Of a stretch of 64,000 bases of DNA, positions 18,325 to 27,450 are shown piece after piece (position 1 is the stretch's first letter; every line of letters begins with the position of its first letter). The position numbers were made by a program, and so were the translations under genes. Source of the DNA: Edaphobacter lichenicola (GTDB lineage: Bacteria > Acidobacteriota > Terriglobia > Terriglobales > Acidobacteriaceae); assembly GCF_025264645.1 (NCBI RefSeq), contig NZ_CP073696.1, positions 868,001-932,000 of the forward strand, read 5' to 3'. The notes beneath the pieces were generated by a model, which saw only the letters and a program-made list of their open reading frames with translations, had not been told where the DNA came from and searched no databases.

Positions 18325-19506
18325 CTATCGTGTGGTGATGGTGGTGGGGGTCTCGTTGGCTTTGAGGTAGTTGCCGTAGCCGACGACGATGGTGGAGCTG
18401 ACGAGTAGGAAGAGGCCAAGGGCGACGAGCGCCTGGGTGCGACGGCTGGTGCCTCGCCACTCTTTGAGGAAGAGACCCCACAGGGTTGCGAAGATAATGA
18501 TGCTGGCCATGTGGAGGGTCCAGCTGGAGAAGTCGTATTTGCCCATCTTGGTCTGGCCCATGGAGTAGAAGAAGAACTGGAAGTACCAGATGACTCCGGC
18601 TAGCGAGGCGAAGATGTAGTTGCTGATGAGAGTTTTGGGCGCGAGGTGGTCGTAGGTGGATGGGTCGAGTGGGTCGAAGTCGACGAGCGTCATGCCTGAG
18701 GAGTGAGACGCGCGCATCGGGTTGAGACCGGGCTGGCCTGCGAACTGTTTGATGGAGCCGTTCTTGAGGATGAGGATGGCAGACCAGACGAAGTTGGTAA
18801 GGAAGCCTCCCCAGAGAACTACGATGAGGACGGGGAGGTTCTGCCAGAGGTCGAGACGGTTGTGGGCGAGGAGTTCGGTCTTGGCGAGGGCACCGATGGG
18901 TGCTCCGGCTTTGAGGCCGAAGGCGAAGAACGAGCTCATGATGCCGGCGAAGATGGCGACGGCGAGGCCCTTGCCGAAGTTGTAATCGGTTTCGCCTGCT
19001 TCGGCCTTCTCTTCGGGGGTGACTTCTTTTTCTTTCGAGAGACCGGCGGCTCCGTTGACGGCTACGGCGATGAGGCAGAGGAGGATACCGGCGAGGATGA
19101 TCTGGCCGGAGGTCTCGTGGATGATGGTGTGGATGGAGCCGTCGTAGATGGGCGGGATGAGCGTGCCGAAGGCGGTGCAGAGGCCGAGGGCGATCGCGTA
19201 CCCGAGGGCGATGCCGAGGTACCGGATGGCGAGGCCGAAGGTGAGGCCGCCTGCTCCCCAGAGGATGCCCCAGAAGATGGCGTAGTGGATGCTGGATGCG
19301 GGCGCGGCGTGGAGGATGCCGAAGAGATTCGGGACGAGGAGACCGGCGAGGACGATGGGCGCGACGATCCAGGCGGCAAATCCCTGGATGAGCCAGTAGA
19401 TCTCCCATGACCATCGCTTGATGGCGCGGAAGGGGATGAAGTTTGTGGCGGAGGCGAAGCCGCCGATCCAGTGAAAGATGACGCCGATGAAAGGATTCGG
19501 TCCCAC
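18325..19506 (-). CDS. rhaT: L-rhamnose-proton symporter RhaT
   Basis: A 393-aa membrane protein with about ten helices, matching RhaT from the N-terminus (GVIFHWIGGFASATNFIPFRAIKRWSWEIYWL) to the C-terminus (SSTIVVGYGNYL). The central GIMSSFFAFGLKAG and WGGFLTNFVW are also typical. It imports L-rhamnose with protons. It starts at GTG 19506 behind GAGG. It is divergent from lutABC and opens the rhamnose island. Confidence 0.93.
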   Translation of the reverse strand: MGPNPFIGVIFHWIGGFASATNFIPFRAIKRWSWEIYWLIQGFAAWIVAPIVLAGLLVPNLFGILHAAPASSIHYAIFWGILWGAGGLTFGLAIRYLGIALGYAIALGLCTAFGTLIPPIYDGSIHTIIHETSGQIILAGILLCLIAVAVNGAAGLSKEKEVTPEEKAEAGETDYNFGKGLAVAIFAGIMSSFFAFGLKAGAPIGALAKTELLAHNRLDLWQNLPVLIVVLWGGFLTNFVWSAILILKNGSIKQFAGQPGLNPMRASHSSGMTLVDFDPLDPSTYDHLAPKTLISNYIFASLAGVIWYFQFFFYSMGQTKMGKYDFSSWTLHMASIIIFATLWGLFLKEWRGTSRRTQALVALGLFLLVSSTIVVGYGNYLKANETPTTITTR

Positions 19507-19561
19507 TTAGCCTCGTTCTGGTGAATGATGGTGGTGCTTCTTATTGAGCGTACTATCGTAC

Positions 19562-19601
19562 CTGACACGAGTTGCGTTGGGGAAATATACTCTCTATTGA
19601 A
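19562..19601 (+). promoter_or_regulatory. lutABC promoter with 19-bp shared operator
   Basis: A candidate -35 CTGACA (19562-19567) and -10 TATACT (19586-19591) are 18 bp apart. The -10 lies inside AAATATACTCTCTATTGAA (19583-19601), which recurs as an exact inverted copy before rhaI at 22538-22556. Confidence 0.6.
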
Positions 19602-19634
19602 TTTTGTTGGGACTGCGATTTACCGGAGGCCGGT

Positions 19635-20375
19635 CTGCGAGTTTCGCTGTTTATTACCTGCTATAACGACACGCTGTTTCCTGAGACGGGTAAGGCCGTC
19701 GTGCGGGTACTGGAGCGGCTGGGCCATACGGTGGAGTTTCCTACGGGACAGACATGCTGCGGACAGATGCACTACAACACGGGGTATCAGGCTGAGGCGA
19801 TGCCGCTGCTTGCGCGATTCGTCGATCAGTTTAAGGGAGCTGAGGCGGTGGTGGTGCCTTCGTCTTCGTGTGTGGCGATGATGCGGGATCACTATCCGAA
19901 GATGGCTTTGGCTCTGAAGGATAAAGAGCTACAGCGACAGGTGGATGAGCTGCTGCCGAAGGTGTTTGAGTTTTCGGAGTTTCTGACGAAGCGGTTGGGG
20001 CTGGAGGATGTTGGGGCTTACTATCCGCATCGGGTGACGTATCACGCGAGTTGTCATGGGTTGCGGAATCTGGTGTTGGGTGATGGGCCGATGCGGTTGT
20101 TGAAGGCTGTGCGCGGAATCGATCTGGTGGAGTTGCAGGGGCTGGAGCAGTGTTGTGGGTTCGGTGGGACCTTTGCGGTGAAGAACGCGGAGGTTTCGAG
20201 CGCGATGCTGGCGGAGAAGACGACTGCGGTTTTGAATACGAAGGCTGAAGCTTGCACGGCTTGCGATAACAGCTGCCTGATGCATATTCAGGGGGCGCTG
20301 CATCGGCAGAGGACTGGTGTGAAGACGGTGCATTTGGCGGAGATTCTGGCTGGGGACCAAGGGGTGGCGCTGTGA
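19635..20375 (+). CDS. lutA: L-lactate oxidation complex subunit LutA
   Basis: A 246-aa cysteine-rich (CCG-domain) protein of the LutABC iron-sulfur lactate-oxidising complex. Two CCG-type clusters are visible (TGQTCCGQMHYNTGY and QCCGFGGTFAVKN), with CHGLRN and ACDNSC. The family N-terminus RVSLFITC is preceded by a CTG codon and, five bases earlier, GGAGG. So I place the start at CTG 19635 rather than at a TTG at 19572, which lies upstream of the promoter. It overlaps lutB by GTGA. Confidence 0.88.
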   Translation: MRVSLFITCYNDTLFPETGKAVVRVLERLGHTVEFPTGQTCCGQMHYNTGYQAEAMPLLARFVDQFKGAEAVVVPSSSCVAMMRDHYPKMALALKDKELQRQVDELLPKVFEFSEFLTKRLGLEDVGAYYPHRVTYHASCHGLRNLVLGDGPMRLLKAVRGIDLVELQGLEQCCGFGGTFAVKNAEVSSAMLAEKTTAVLNTKAEACTACDNSCLMHIQGALHRQRTGVKTVHLAEILAGDQGVAL

Positions 20376-21829
20376 GTGGGGTGGGGTTGGATCCGCGGAC
20401 GGCGCCTACGTTTCCGATGGCGGCGAAGACGATGCTGGGGGATACGCAGCTACGGAAGAATGTGCGGCATGCGACGGATGTGATCCAGGCGAAGCGGGCT
20501 CGCGTGGTGGCGGAGATGCCGGACTGGCAGCAGTTGCGCGAGGCAGGGAAGCAGATTCGCCAGCACACGATGGAGCATTTGGATTTTTATCTGGAAGAGT
20601 TTGAGGCGAACTGCACGCGCGCGGGTGGTGTGGTGCATTGGGCTCGGGATGCGGAGGAGGCGCGACGGATTATTGTCGGGTTGGTGAAGGCTTCGGGGTC
20701 GGATGAGGTCATCAAGATCAAGTCGATGACGACGGAGGAGATTCAGTTGAACTCGGCGCTGGAGGCGGCGGGGATTCATCCGTTTGAGACGGATCTAGCG
20801 GAGTTGATTATTCAGTTGGGCGAGGATCGGCCTTCGCATATTGTGGTGCCGGCGCTGCATAAGAATCGGCAGCAGATTCGGGAGATCTTTCAGAAGAAGA
20901 TGAATCTGCCGGAGCTGGGTGAGAGGCCGCAGGATCTAGCGGATGCGGCGCGGATGTTTTTGCGCGAGAAGTTTTTGCGCGTGAAGACGGGGGTGAGTGG
21001 CGCAAATTTTTTGATCGCGGAGACTGGTGGGGTTTGCGTGGTGGAGAGCGAAGGCAATGGCAGGATGTGTCTGACGCTGCCTGAGACGCTGATTACTGTT
21101 GCCGGGATCGATAAGGTTGTGCCGCGGTTTCAGGATCTTGAGGTGCTTCTGCAGTTGCTGCCGCGATCGGCTACGGGTGAGCGGATGAATCCGTATAACT
21201 CGATATGGACTGGAGTGAATGCGGCGGATGGGCCACGTACGTTTCATGTGGTGTTGATGGACAATGCGCGGACGGAGATTCTGGCGGATGAAGAGGGACG
21301 GCAGACGCTGAACTGTATTCGTTGCGCGGCGTGCCAGAATGCTTGTCCGGTGTATCGGCAGACGGGTGGACATGCGTATGGGAGCGTGTATGCGGGGCCG
21401 ATTGGAGCGATTCTGACGCCGCAGTTGCAGGAGATGAAACATGCACAGTCGCTGCCGTATGCGTCGTCGTTGTGTGGGGCTTGTTATGAAGTTTGTCCGG
21501 TGAAGATCAATATTCCGGAGGTACTGATTCACCTGCGGAATAAGGTGGTGAAGCAGAATACGGCTGGTGTGGCTGGATTTTTTGATGTTGAAGCCAGCGC
21601 GATGAAGGCGATGGCGATGATCTTTCGCAGCGAGCGGAGGTTTCGCGCGGCGCAGAGGCTGGGGCGTGTTGCGGAGGGGCCGCTGGTGCACAAGGATGGT
21701 CGAGGCGAGGGGTGGATCGGTTGGCTGCCGGGGATGCTAGGCGGTTGGACCCAGGTGAGGGATCTGCAGGAGATGCCGAAGGAGACGTTTCGGGATTGGT
21801 GGGAGAAGAGGGCGGCGAATGGGCGTTGA
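20372..21829 (+). CDS. lutB: L-lactate oxidation complex subunit LutB
   Basis: A 485-aa iron-sulfur protein. The N-terminal LUD-type domain includes KIKSMTTEEI and GVSGANFLIAETGG. Two 4Fe-4S motifs follow at about residues 313-323 (CIRCAACQNACP) and 367-377 (CGACYEVCPV). The GTG start overlaps the lutA stop. Within this locus the complex would oxidise the L-lactate formed from rhamnose-derived lactaldehyde. Confidence 0.95.
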   Translation: MSGVGLDPRTAPTFPMAAKTMLGDTQLRKNVRHATDVIQAKRARVVAEMPDWQQLREAGKQIRQHTMEHLDFYLEEFEANCTRAGGVVHWARDAEEARRIIVGLVKASGSDEVIKIKSMTTEEIQLNSALEAAGIHPFETDLAELIIQLGEDRPSHIVVPALHKNRQQIREIFQKKMNLPELGERPQDLADAARMFLREKFLRVKTGVSGANFLIAETGGVCVVESEGNGRMCLTLPETLITVAGIDKVVPRFQDLEVLLQLLPRSATGERMNPYNSIWTGVNAADGPRTFHVVLMDNARTEILADEEGRQTLNCIRCAACQNACPVYRQTGGHAYGSVYAGPIGAILTPQLQEMKHAQSLPYASSLCGACYEVCPVKINIPEVLIHLRNKVVKQNTAGVAGFFDVEASAMKAMAMIFRSERRFRAAQRLGRVAEGPLVHKDGRGEGWIGWLPGMLGGWTQVRDLQEMPKETFRDWWEKRAANGR

Positions 21830-22481
21830 TGGGAGTGCGGGGTCGGCTCGGGCTGAGGTGCTGCGGCGGATCAGGGCGGCTAATGGTGGTGCCGCGGATG
21901 GAGTTGCTGCTCGGGTGGCGTGGGAGGGAGTTACACGGGAGTATCGTCGGAGCGGGACCAGGGTGCGCGAGTTGATGTTGGAGCTTCTTGAGGATCGTCT
22001 ACGGGACTATGACGCTACTGTGGTCCGCACTGCTGGTGGGGATGTAGCGCGAAGTGTGGCAAGGATGCTAGCTGAGCGCGGTGTGACGCGAATGGTGGTG
22101 CCGGTTGGGTTGAGGGCTGAGTGGCTGCCGAGCGGTTTTGAGTTTGTGGTGGATGAGGGGCTTTCTGCTGGTGAATTGAACGGTTTTGATGGTGTGATGA
22201 CGGGAGCGACTTTGGCGATTGCGGAGACGGGTACTGTGGTGTTGCAGAACGTTGCCGGGCAAGGGAGACGGGCTGTGACGCTGGTGCCGGACTATCATCT
22301 TTGCCTGGTGCGGTTGGATGACGTCGTGGAGACGGTGCCGGAGGCGATGGCGCGATTGCAGGGGACTGCGGAGTTGGCGACTACGTTCGTTTCGGGGCCT
22401 TCCGCGACGGCGGATATTGAGATGACACGAATTAAGGGTGTGCATGGGCCGCGGTTTCTGGATGTGATTCTGATTGATTAG
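21819..22481 (+). CDS. lutC: L-lactate oxidation complex subunit LutC
   Basis: A 220-aa LUD-domain protein (YkgG family). The motifs GVMTGATLAIAETGTVVL and LVPDYHLCLVRLDDVVETVPEA are characteristic, as is the late TFVSGPSATADIEMTRIKGVHGP. It overlaps lutB by 11 bp. It completes the lutABC operon. Confidence 0.93.
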   Translation: MGVDGSAGSARAEVLRRIRAANGGAADGVAARVAWEGVTREYRRSGTRVRELMLELLEDRLRDYDATVVRTAGGDVARSVARMLAERGVTRMVVPVGLRAEWLPSGFEFVVDEGLSAGELNGFDGVMTGATLAIAETGTVVLQNVAGQGRRAVTLVPDYHLCLVRLDDVVETVPEAMARLQGTAELATTFVSGPSATADIEMTRIKGVHGPRFLDVILID

Positions 22482-22537
22482 GGTCTCCGAAAAAATCTTT
22501 TGACAAACGGCAGTAAAAGGAGCAGTCTGGCTCAAGT

Positions 22538-22556
22538 TTCAATAGAGAGTATATTT
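22538..22556 (+). promoter_or_regulatory. 19-bp operator / promoter before rhaI
   Basis: TTCAATAGAGAGTATATTT is the exact reverse complement of the site before lutA. It includes a -10-like TATATT (22550-22555). It lies about 40 bp upstream of the rhaI ATG. Confidence 0.6.
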
Positions 22557-22595
22557 CTACTTTGTAAAGCTTGAACGAGTGGAAGGGATCGAGCG

Positions 22596-23801
22596 ATGGG
22601 GATCAACGGTGCAGGGACAGCCGAGCGAGATGCGCAGAGGGTATGGGATGCGCTGGATGGCTTTCGAATCGAGGTTCCTTCCTGGGGGTTTGCCAATACC
22701 GGGACGCGGTTCGGGAAGTTTGTTCAGGCTGGAGCGGCAACGACGATTGAGGAGAAGTTCAGTGATGCTGCACAGGTTAATGCGTTGACGGGGGCGAGTC
22801 CTACTGTCGCGCTGCATGTGCTGTGGGATCTGCCGGGCGGGAAGGCGGATGTTCCGGCGATCCAGGGACTGGAAAAAAAGTACGGCGTGAAGTCGGGATC
22901 GATCAATCCGAATCTGTTTCAGGATGCCGAGTATAAGTACGGCTCGATTGCGAATCCGAGTGCGGAGATTCGTGGAAATGCTCTGGCGCATCTGCTCGAT
23001 TCCGTGGAGATTGGGCGGGCGCTGGGATCGAAGGATGTTTCGTTGTGGATCGCGGATGGGTCGAACTATCCGGGGACGCAGAGTATTCGTAAGCGGATTG
23101 GGTGGATGGAAGAGGTGCTGGGTGCGATGCATGCAGCATTGGGAGATGGCCAGCGGATGCTGGTGGAGTACAAGCCCTTCGAACCGGCTTTTTATCATAC
23201 GGACATTGCTGACTGGGGGATGGCGCTGGAGTTGGCTCGGCGATGTGGGCCCAAGGCTAAGGTGCTGGTGGATACGGGGCATCATTATCAAGGGACCAAT
23301 ATTGAACAGATTGTGGCTTGGCTGCTGCACGTGGGGCAGTTGGGGGGATTTCACTTCAACGACCGGAAGTATGCCGATGACGATCTCACGTTAGGCTCGA
23401 TCGATCCGTACCAGGTGTTTCGGATCTTCCATGAGATTTTGAGCGTGAGTGCAGAGGAGCGTTCGGGGGTTGCGTTCATGATCGACCAGAGCCACAACCT
23501 GAAGGGCAAGATGGAGGCGATGGTGCAGACGGTCGCGACGGCGCAGGAGCTTTACGCGAAGGCTGCGCTGGTGGATCGAGTCAGGCTTGCTGAGTTGCAG
23601 CAGGCTTGCCGGTTGGTGGAGGCGGAAGAGTGCTTCCGGAGCGCGTTCTGGCAGGATGTAAGGCCGCTGGTGCAGCAGTGGCGAGTCGCTCGTGGACTGC
23701 CGGCGGACCCTCTGAAGGCGCTGACGGAGAGTGGGTATGTGGAGAAGATTTCCCGAGAGCGTGGGAGTAAGAATGCCAGTAGCGTTTCGAGCTACGCGTG
23801 A
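22596..23801 (+). CDS. rhaI: L-rhamnose isomerase (RhaI type)
   Basis: A 401-aa TIM-barrel isomerase converting L-rhamnose to L-rhamnulose. It matches the Pseudomonas/Rhizobium-type RhaI rather than E. coli RhaA: GFRIEVPSWGFANTGTRF, the metal-site Glu and Asp in MLVEYKPFEPAFYHTDI and VLVDTGHHYQGTNIE, GGFHFNDRKYADDDL and FMIDQSHNLKGK. It begins 40 bp after the operator and is followed by a terminator. Confidence 0.94.
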   Translation: MGINGAGTAERDAQRVWDALDGFRIEVPSWGFANTGTRFGKFVQAGAATTIEEKFSDAAQVNALTGASPTVALHVLWDLPGGKADVPAIQGLEKKYGVKSGSINPNLFQDAEYKYGSIANPSAEIRGNALAHLLDSVEIGRALGSKDVSLWIADGSNYPGTQSIRKRIGWMEEVLGAMHAALGDGQRMLVEYKPFEPAFYHTDIADWGMALELARRCGPKAKVLVDTGHHYQGTNIEQIVAWLLHVGQLGGFHFNDRKYADDDLTLGSIDPYQVFRIFHEILSVSAEERSGVAFMIDQSHNLKGKMEAMVQTVATAQELYAKAALVDRVRLAELQQACRLVEAEECFRSAFWQDVRPLVQQWRVARGLPADPLKALTESGYVEKISRERGSKNASSVSSYA

Positions 23802-23865
23802 CGATTGGGCCAGCCCGTTTGCCGATCTTCTGATGTGACGTGCTGGAAGTGGTGTTCTCCATGCG

Positions 23866-23894
23866 AAACCGGCTGCTCCGCGTAGCCGGTTTTT
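23866..23894 (+). terminator. Terminator after rhaI
   Basis: Arms AAACCGGCT / AGCCGGTTT with a nine-base loop, ending in TTTTT. It separates rhaI from the regulator gene. Confidence 0.8.
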
Positions 23895-24011
23895 GCCCGT
23901 TTAATGCGGCAGAACTAGGTGTTTACGGAGTTCGCGCAAATTCCATTAACGAAACTCAGCGTCCTTGCCGCATAATGGAGCGGCTGAGTGCTCGCTCCTC
24001 GGCGGGAGACT

Positions 24012-25100
24012 ATGGCGTTACGTAAGACGACGAAACGACTTTATTTGATTCCGGTGTTGTCGAAGGCGCTGGATATTTTGGAGCTGCTTCAGGTGGATAA
24101 CCAGCCGATGACGCTGGAGGCGATCCATCGGCAGACACGCATCTCGAAGACCACGGTGTACCGGGTGTTGAAGACGTTCGTGCATCGTGGATATCTTTCG
24201 CAGTCGCCTGACGGGTTGTACCGGCCGGTGACGCGACCGAAGAAGATGCGGTTCGGCTTTGGCGGGCAGAGCGCCGATATGCCATTTTCAGTTGAAGTGA
24301 CAGAGAGTCTGAAGGACGCGGCCGCGGCGGTAGGCGTCGATCTGCTGATATTGGATAACCGTTATGACGCGGCGACCGCTTTGAAGAATGCAGAGGAGTT
24401 TGTCAGCAGCAAGGTCGATCTCGTGATTGAGTTTCAAGTGGAGCAGGAGGTCGCGCCGATGATCGGCGACAAGATCGCGGCGGCAAAGATTCCTCTGATT
24501 GCGATCGATATTCCGCATCCGCATGCGACTTATTTTGGAGTGGATAACTATCGAGTTGGTATCGAAGCCGGGGAGACGCTTGCGGCGTACGCGACGGCTA
24601 ATTGGGAGAAAAAAGTGGATTGGGTGCTTGGCCTGGATCTGGCGGAGGCCGGGCAACTGGTGCAGAGCCGAATTACAGGGGCGTTTGAAGGAGTACGGAA
24701 GGGTCATCCTGAGCTGCCGGTTGAGGCATTTGTTCGAATCGACGGGCGAGGGATGCGAGACCGGAGTAAGAAACTGGTGTCGGATTTTCTGCAGCGACAT
24801 CCGAAGGATAGACATATCCTGATTGCTGCAGCAACCGACTCGAGTGCGCTGGGTGGCGTGGATGCGGTGCGAGAACAAAAGCGCGAGAAGCACGTCGTTG
24901 TTGTGGGGCAGGACTGCATTGCGGAGGCGATACAGGAGATGCGGAAAGATAAGTCGCCGCTGATTGGATCGGTTTCGCATGAGGCGAGTTCGTATGGGCC
25001 GAGTCTGATTCACCTGGGGCTTTCGCTGCTCCGGGGGCAGACGGTAGCACCATATAACTACGTGGCGCACAAGATGGTGACTCGGGAGTCGCTGAGCTAG
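24012..25100 (+). CDS. Hybrid regulator: IclR-type HTH plus periplasmic-binding-protein sugar domain
   Basis: A 362-aa protein. Residues about 12-75 form an IclR-like winged HTH (ALDILELLQVDNQPMTLEAI, then TRISKTTVYRVLKTFVHRGYL). Residues about 95-360 are a type-1 periplasmic binding fold as in LacI or RbsB proteins (LLILDNRYDAATALKNAEEF, SSKVDLVIEF, AIDIPHPHATYFGVDN, SALGGVDAV, VVVGQDC). There is no signal peptide, so it is cytoplasmic. It starts at ATG 24012 behind GGGAG. Position between rhaI and the aldolase gene suggests it senses rhamnose or a product. Canonical IclR proteins carry a GAF-like domain, so the pairing is atypical. Confidence 0.85.
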   Translation: MALRKTTKRLYLIPVLSKALDILELLQVDNQPMTLEAIHRQTRISKTTVYRVLKTFVHRGYLSQSPDGLYRPVTRPKKMRFGFGGQSADMPFSVEVTESLKDAAAAVGVDLLILDNRYDAATALKNAEEFVSSKVDLVIEFQVEQEVAPMIGDKIAAAKIPLIAIDIPHPHATYFGVDNYRVGIEAGETLAAYATANWEKKVDWVLGLDLAEAGQLVQSRITGAFEGVRKGHPELPVEAFVRIDGRGMRDRSKKLVSDFLQRHPKDRHILIAAATDSSALGGVDAVREQKREKHVVVVGQDCIAEAIQEMRKDKSPLIGSVSHEASSYGPSLIHLGLSLLRGQTVAPYNYVAHKMVTRESLS

Positions 25101-25235
25101 CTGTTTCGTCAAAGTTTTTTAAGTGTGGCGGGTTTGGTCTGGGCGATTTTCACATTGGAAATAGTTGCCGTATTGGTGTTCGGTGTGGAATGATGATCGG
25201 GGCCGGATTTGGCCAAGATGATTGAGGTTGAACAC

Positions 25236-27443
25236 ATGACAGTACAGAGCGGCCTGCGGTTTCTGGAAGATCGTTGGGATGATGCGGTAGCAGCGAAGCT
25301 CGATACACCTGAGCTGCTGAGGTATAGATCGAATCTTCTCGGGTCAGACCTGCGGATTACGAACTTTGGCGGGGGAAATACGAGTTCGAAGTTGGAGCAG
25401 GTCGATCCGCTGGATGGAAAGACGAAGCAGATTCTCTGGGTGAAGGGGAGCGGGGGTGACTTGGGAAGCATTAAGCGTGGGGGTTTTGCCACGCTGTATA
25501 TGGAGAAGCTGCTGGCGCTTGAAAAGGCTTATCGCGGGGTGGAGCTAGAAGACGAGATGGTGGATATGTATCCGCTGTGTACGTTTGGGAATAACCCTGT
25601 TGCGGCTTCGATTGATACGCCGCTGCATGGGTTTCTGCCGTTTGCGCATGTGGATCATCTGCATCCGGACTGGGGGATCGCACTCGCGGCCTCGGCGAAC
25701 GGAAAGATCAAGATGGAGGAGTTCAACAAGGAGTTCGGCCACAAGTTGGCGTGGTTGCCGTGGCAGAGACCTGGGTTTGAGCTAGGGATGATGCTGAAGA
25801 AGATCGTCGAGCAGACGTCGGGATGCGATGGCGTTGTTCTTGGCGGGCATGGGCTGTTTACGTGGGGAGATACGCAGCGTGAGAGCTATCTCAATACGAT
25901 TACGATCATCGATCAGCTGGGGCAGTTTATTGAACGGCATGGGTCGGTTGCGGGGCATAACCATTTTGGCGGGGTGCAGGTGAAGAGCCGCGACGATCGA
26001 GCTGCGATTGCGCTGCAGATTATGCCGTATCTGCGTGGAGTTGTGTCGCGGAAGCAGCGATGGATCGGGAGCTTCAGCGATCTGCCGAAGGTGTTGGAGT
26101 TTGTGAACTCAGCGCAGGCGCAGAAGCTGGCGCATCTGGGGACGAGTTGCCCGGACCACTTTATTCGGACGAAGATTCGTCCGATGTTTATCAAGTGGAA
26201 TCCGGCGGGTGATCCGGCGGAGTTGAAGGAGTTGATCGAGACGTCGCTGGAGACGTATCGCGCGGAGTATGAGGAGTATTACAAGAAGCATGCGCTGCCG
26301 GATTCACCTGCTCTTCGTGATGCGAGCCCGACGGTGGTGCTGGTGCCTGGCGTGGGCATGTTCAGCTTCGGGAAGAACAAGACCGAGTCGCGGATTACGG
26401 GCGAGTTTTATATCAACGCGATTGGGGTGATGCAGGGGGCTGGGTCGCTGGGCGCGGGTGTGGATTGTAAGGACATTCCGCAGGCCGGGCCGGCTGCTTC
26501 GGCCGATCAATTTACGGTGTATGCAAACTATGTTGCGCTGCCGCCGAGTGAGGCTTTTCGGATTGAGTATTGGAAGCTGGAAGAGGCGAAGATTCGCAGA
26601 CAACCGCAGGAGAAGGAGTTAAGCCGAAGGGTTGCTCTGATTGTCGGCGGAGGGAGTGGGATTGGGCGCGAGGTCGCTTTGTTGGCTGCGGAACGCGGTG
26701 CGCATGTCGTTATTGCTGATCGCGATGTGAAGGGCGCGGAGGCGGTTGCAGAAGAGGTAAAGGGGATCGTCGGAAAAGAGGCGGTGAGCTGGACGAGTAT
26801 CGATATTCGCGATCGAAAAACCATCAAGTCTGCGCTGGAGGCGACGATCAAGCAGTTTGGCGGCATCGATATCTTGATCAATACGGCCGCATTGTTTCCT
26901 TCTTCGCCGGATGGTGTGATCAGCGATGCGCAGTGGGCTTTGACGCTGGAGGTTAATGTTACGGCGAACTATTTGTTGACCGATGAGGCTGCAAAGATAT
27001 TTGCTGAGCAGGGGATCGACGCGAGCGTGGTGCTGACGAGTTCTGCGAATGCTGTTGTTGCGAAACGGGGTAGCGAGGCTTACGACGTTAGCAAGGCTGC
27101 GTTGAGTCATCTGGTGCGGGAGCTGGCGGTGTCTTTGTCGCCGAAGGTGCGGGTGAATGGGATTAGTCCGGCCACGGTGGTGAAGGGTTCGACGATGTTT
27201 CCAAGAGACAGAGTGATCGCGTCGCTCAAAAAGTACAAGCTGCCCTTTGACGAAGTCGACACCGATGACGGGCTGCGGACTGTGCTCGCGCAGTTCTATG
27301 CAACGCGGACGCTGACGCATCAGCCGATCGATCCGAAGGATTGTGCGCAAGCGATTATGTTTCTTGCCGGACCGCTTGCTCGCTGCACGACAGGACATCT
27401 GATTCCGGTGGATGGTGGTTTGACTGAGGCTTATCTGCGGTAG
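25236..27443 (+). CDS. rhaEW: Bifunctional rhamnulose-1-phosphate aldolase / lactaldehyde dehydrogenase
   Basis: A 735-aa two-domain enzyme. Residues about 20-420 are a class II aldolase (NFGGGNTSSK, WVKGSGGDLG, HVDHLHPD, GGHGLFTWGD). Residues about 470-735 are a short-chain dehydrogenase (IVGGGSGIGREVALLAAERGA, YDVSKAAL, a C-terminal PVDGG). It would split rhamnulose-1-phosphate into dihydroxyacetone phosphate and L-lactaldehyde and oxidise the aldehyde to lactate. I choose ATG 25236 (GAGG upstream); TTG 25209 and ATG 25218 are alternatives. Confidence 0.93.
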   Translation: MTVQSGLRFLEDRWDDAVAAKLDTPELLRYRSNLLGSDLRITNFGGGNTSSKLEQVDPLDGKTKQILWVKGSGGDLGSIKRGGFATLYMEKLLALEKAYRGVELEDEMVDMYPLCTFGNNPVAASIDTPLHGFLPFAHVDHLHPDWGIALAASANGKIKMEEFNKEFGHKLAWLPWQRPGFELGMMLKKIVEQTSGCDGVVLGGHGLFTWGDTQRESYLNTITIIDQLGQFIERHGSVAGHNHFGGVQVKSRDDRAAIALQIMPYLRGVVSRKQRWIGSFSDLPKVLEFVNSAQAQKLAHLGTSCPDHFIRTKIRPMFIKWNPAGDPAELKELIETSLETYRAEYEEYYKKHALPDSPALRDASPTVVLVPGVGMFSFGKNKTESRITGEFYINAIGVMQGAGSLGAGVDCKDIPQAGPAASADQFTVYANYVALPPSEAFRIEYWKLEEAKIRRQPQEKELSRRVALIVGGGSGIGREVALLAAERGAHVVIADRDVKGAEAVAEEVKGIVGKEAVSWTSIDIRDRKTIKSALEATIKQFGGIDILINTAALFPSSPDGVISDAQWALTLEVNVTANYLLTDEAAKIFAEQGIDASVVLTSSANAVVAKRGSEAYDVSKAALSHLVRELAVSLSPKVRVNGISPATVVKGSTMFPRDRVIASLKKYKLPFDEVDTDDGLRTVLAQFYATRTLTHQPIDPKDCAQAIMFLAGPLARCTTGHLIPVDGGLTEAYLR

Positions 27444-27450
27444 TTGAAGC

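Noticed and set aside
18266..19414. 382-aa Arg/His/Pro-rich frame over rhaT
   Set aside because: Out-of-frame shadow of rhaT on the same strand; composition typical of GC-rich shadows.
19572..19634. TTG start for lutA
   Set aside because: It lies upstream of the -10 hexamer and operator and adds residues not found in LutA.
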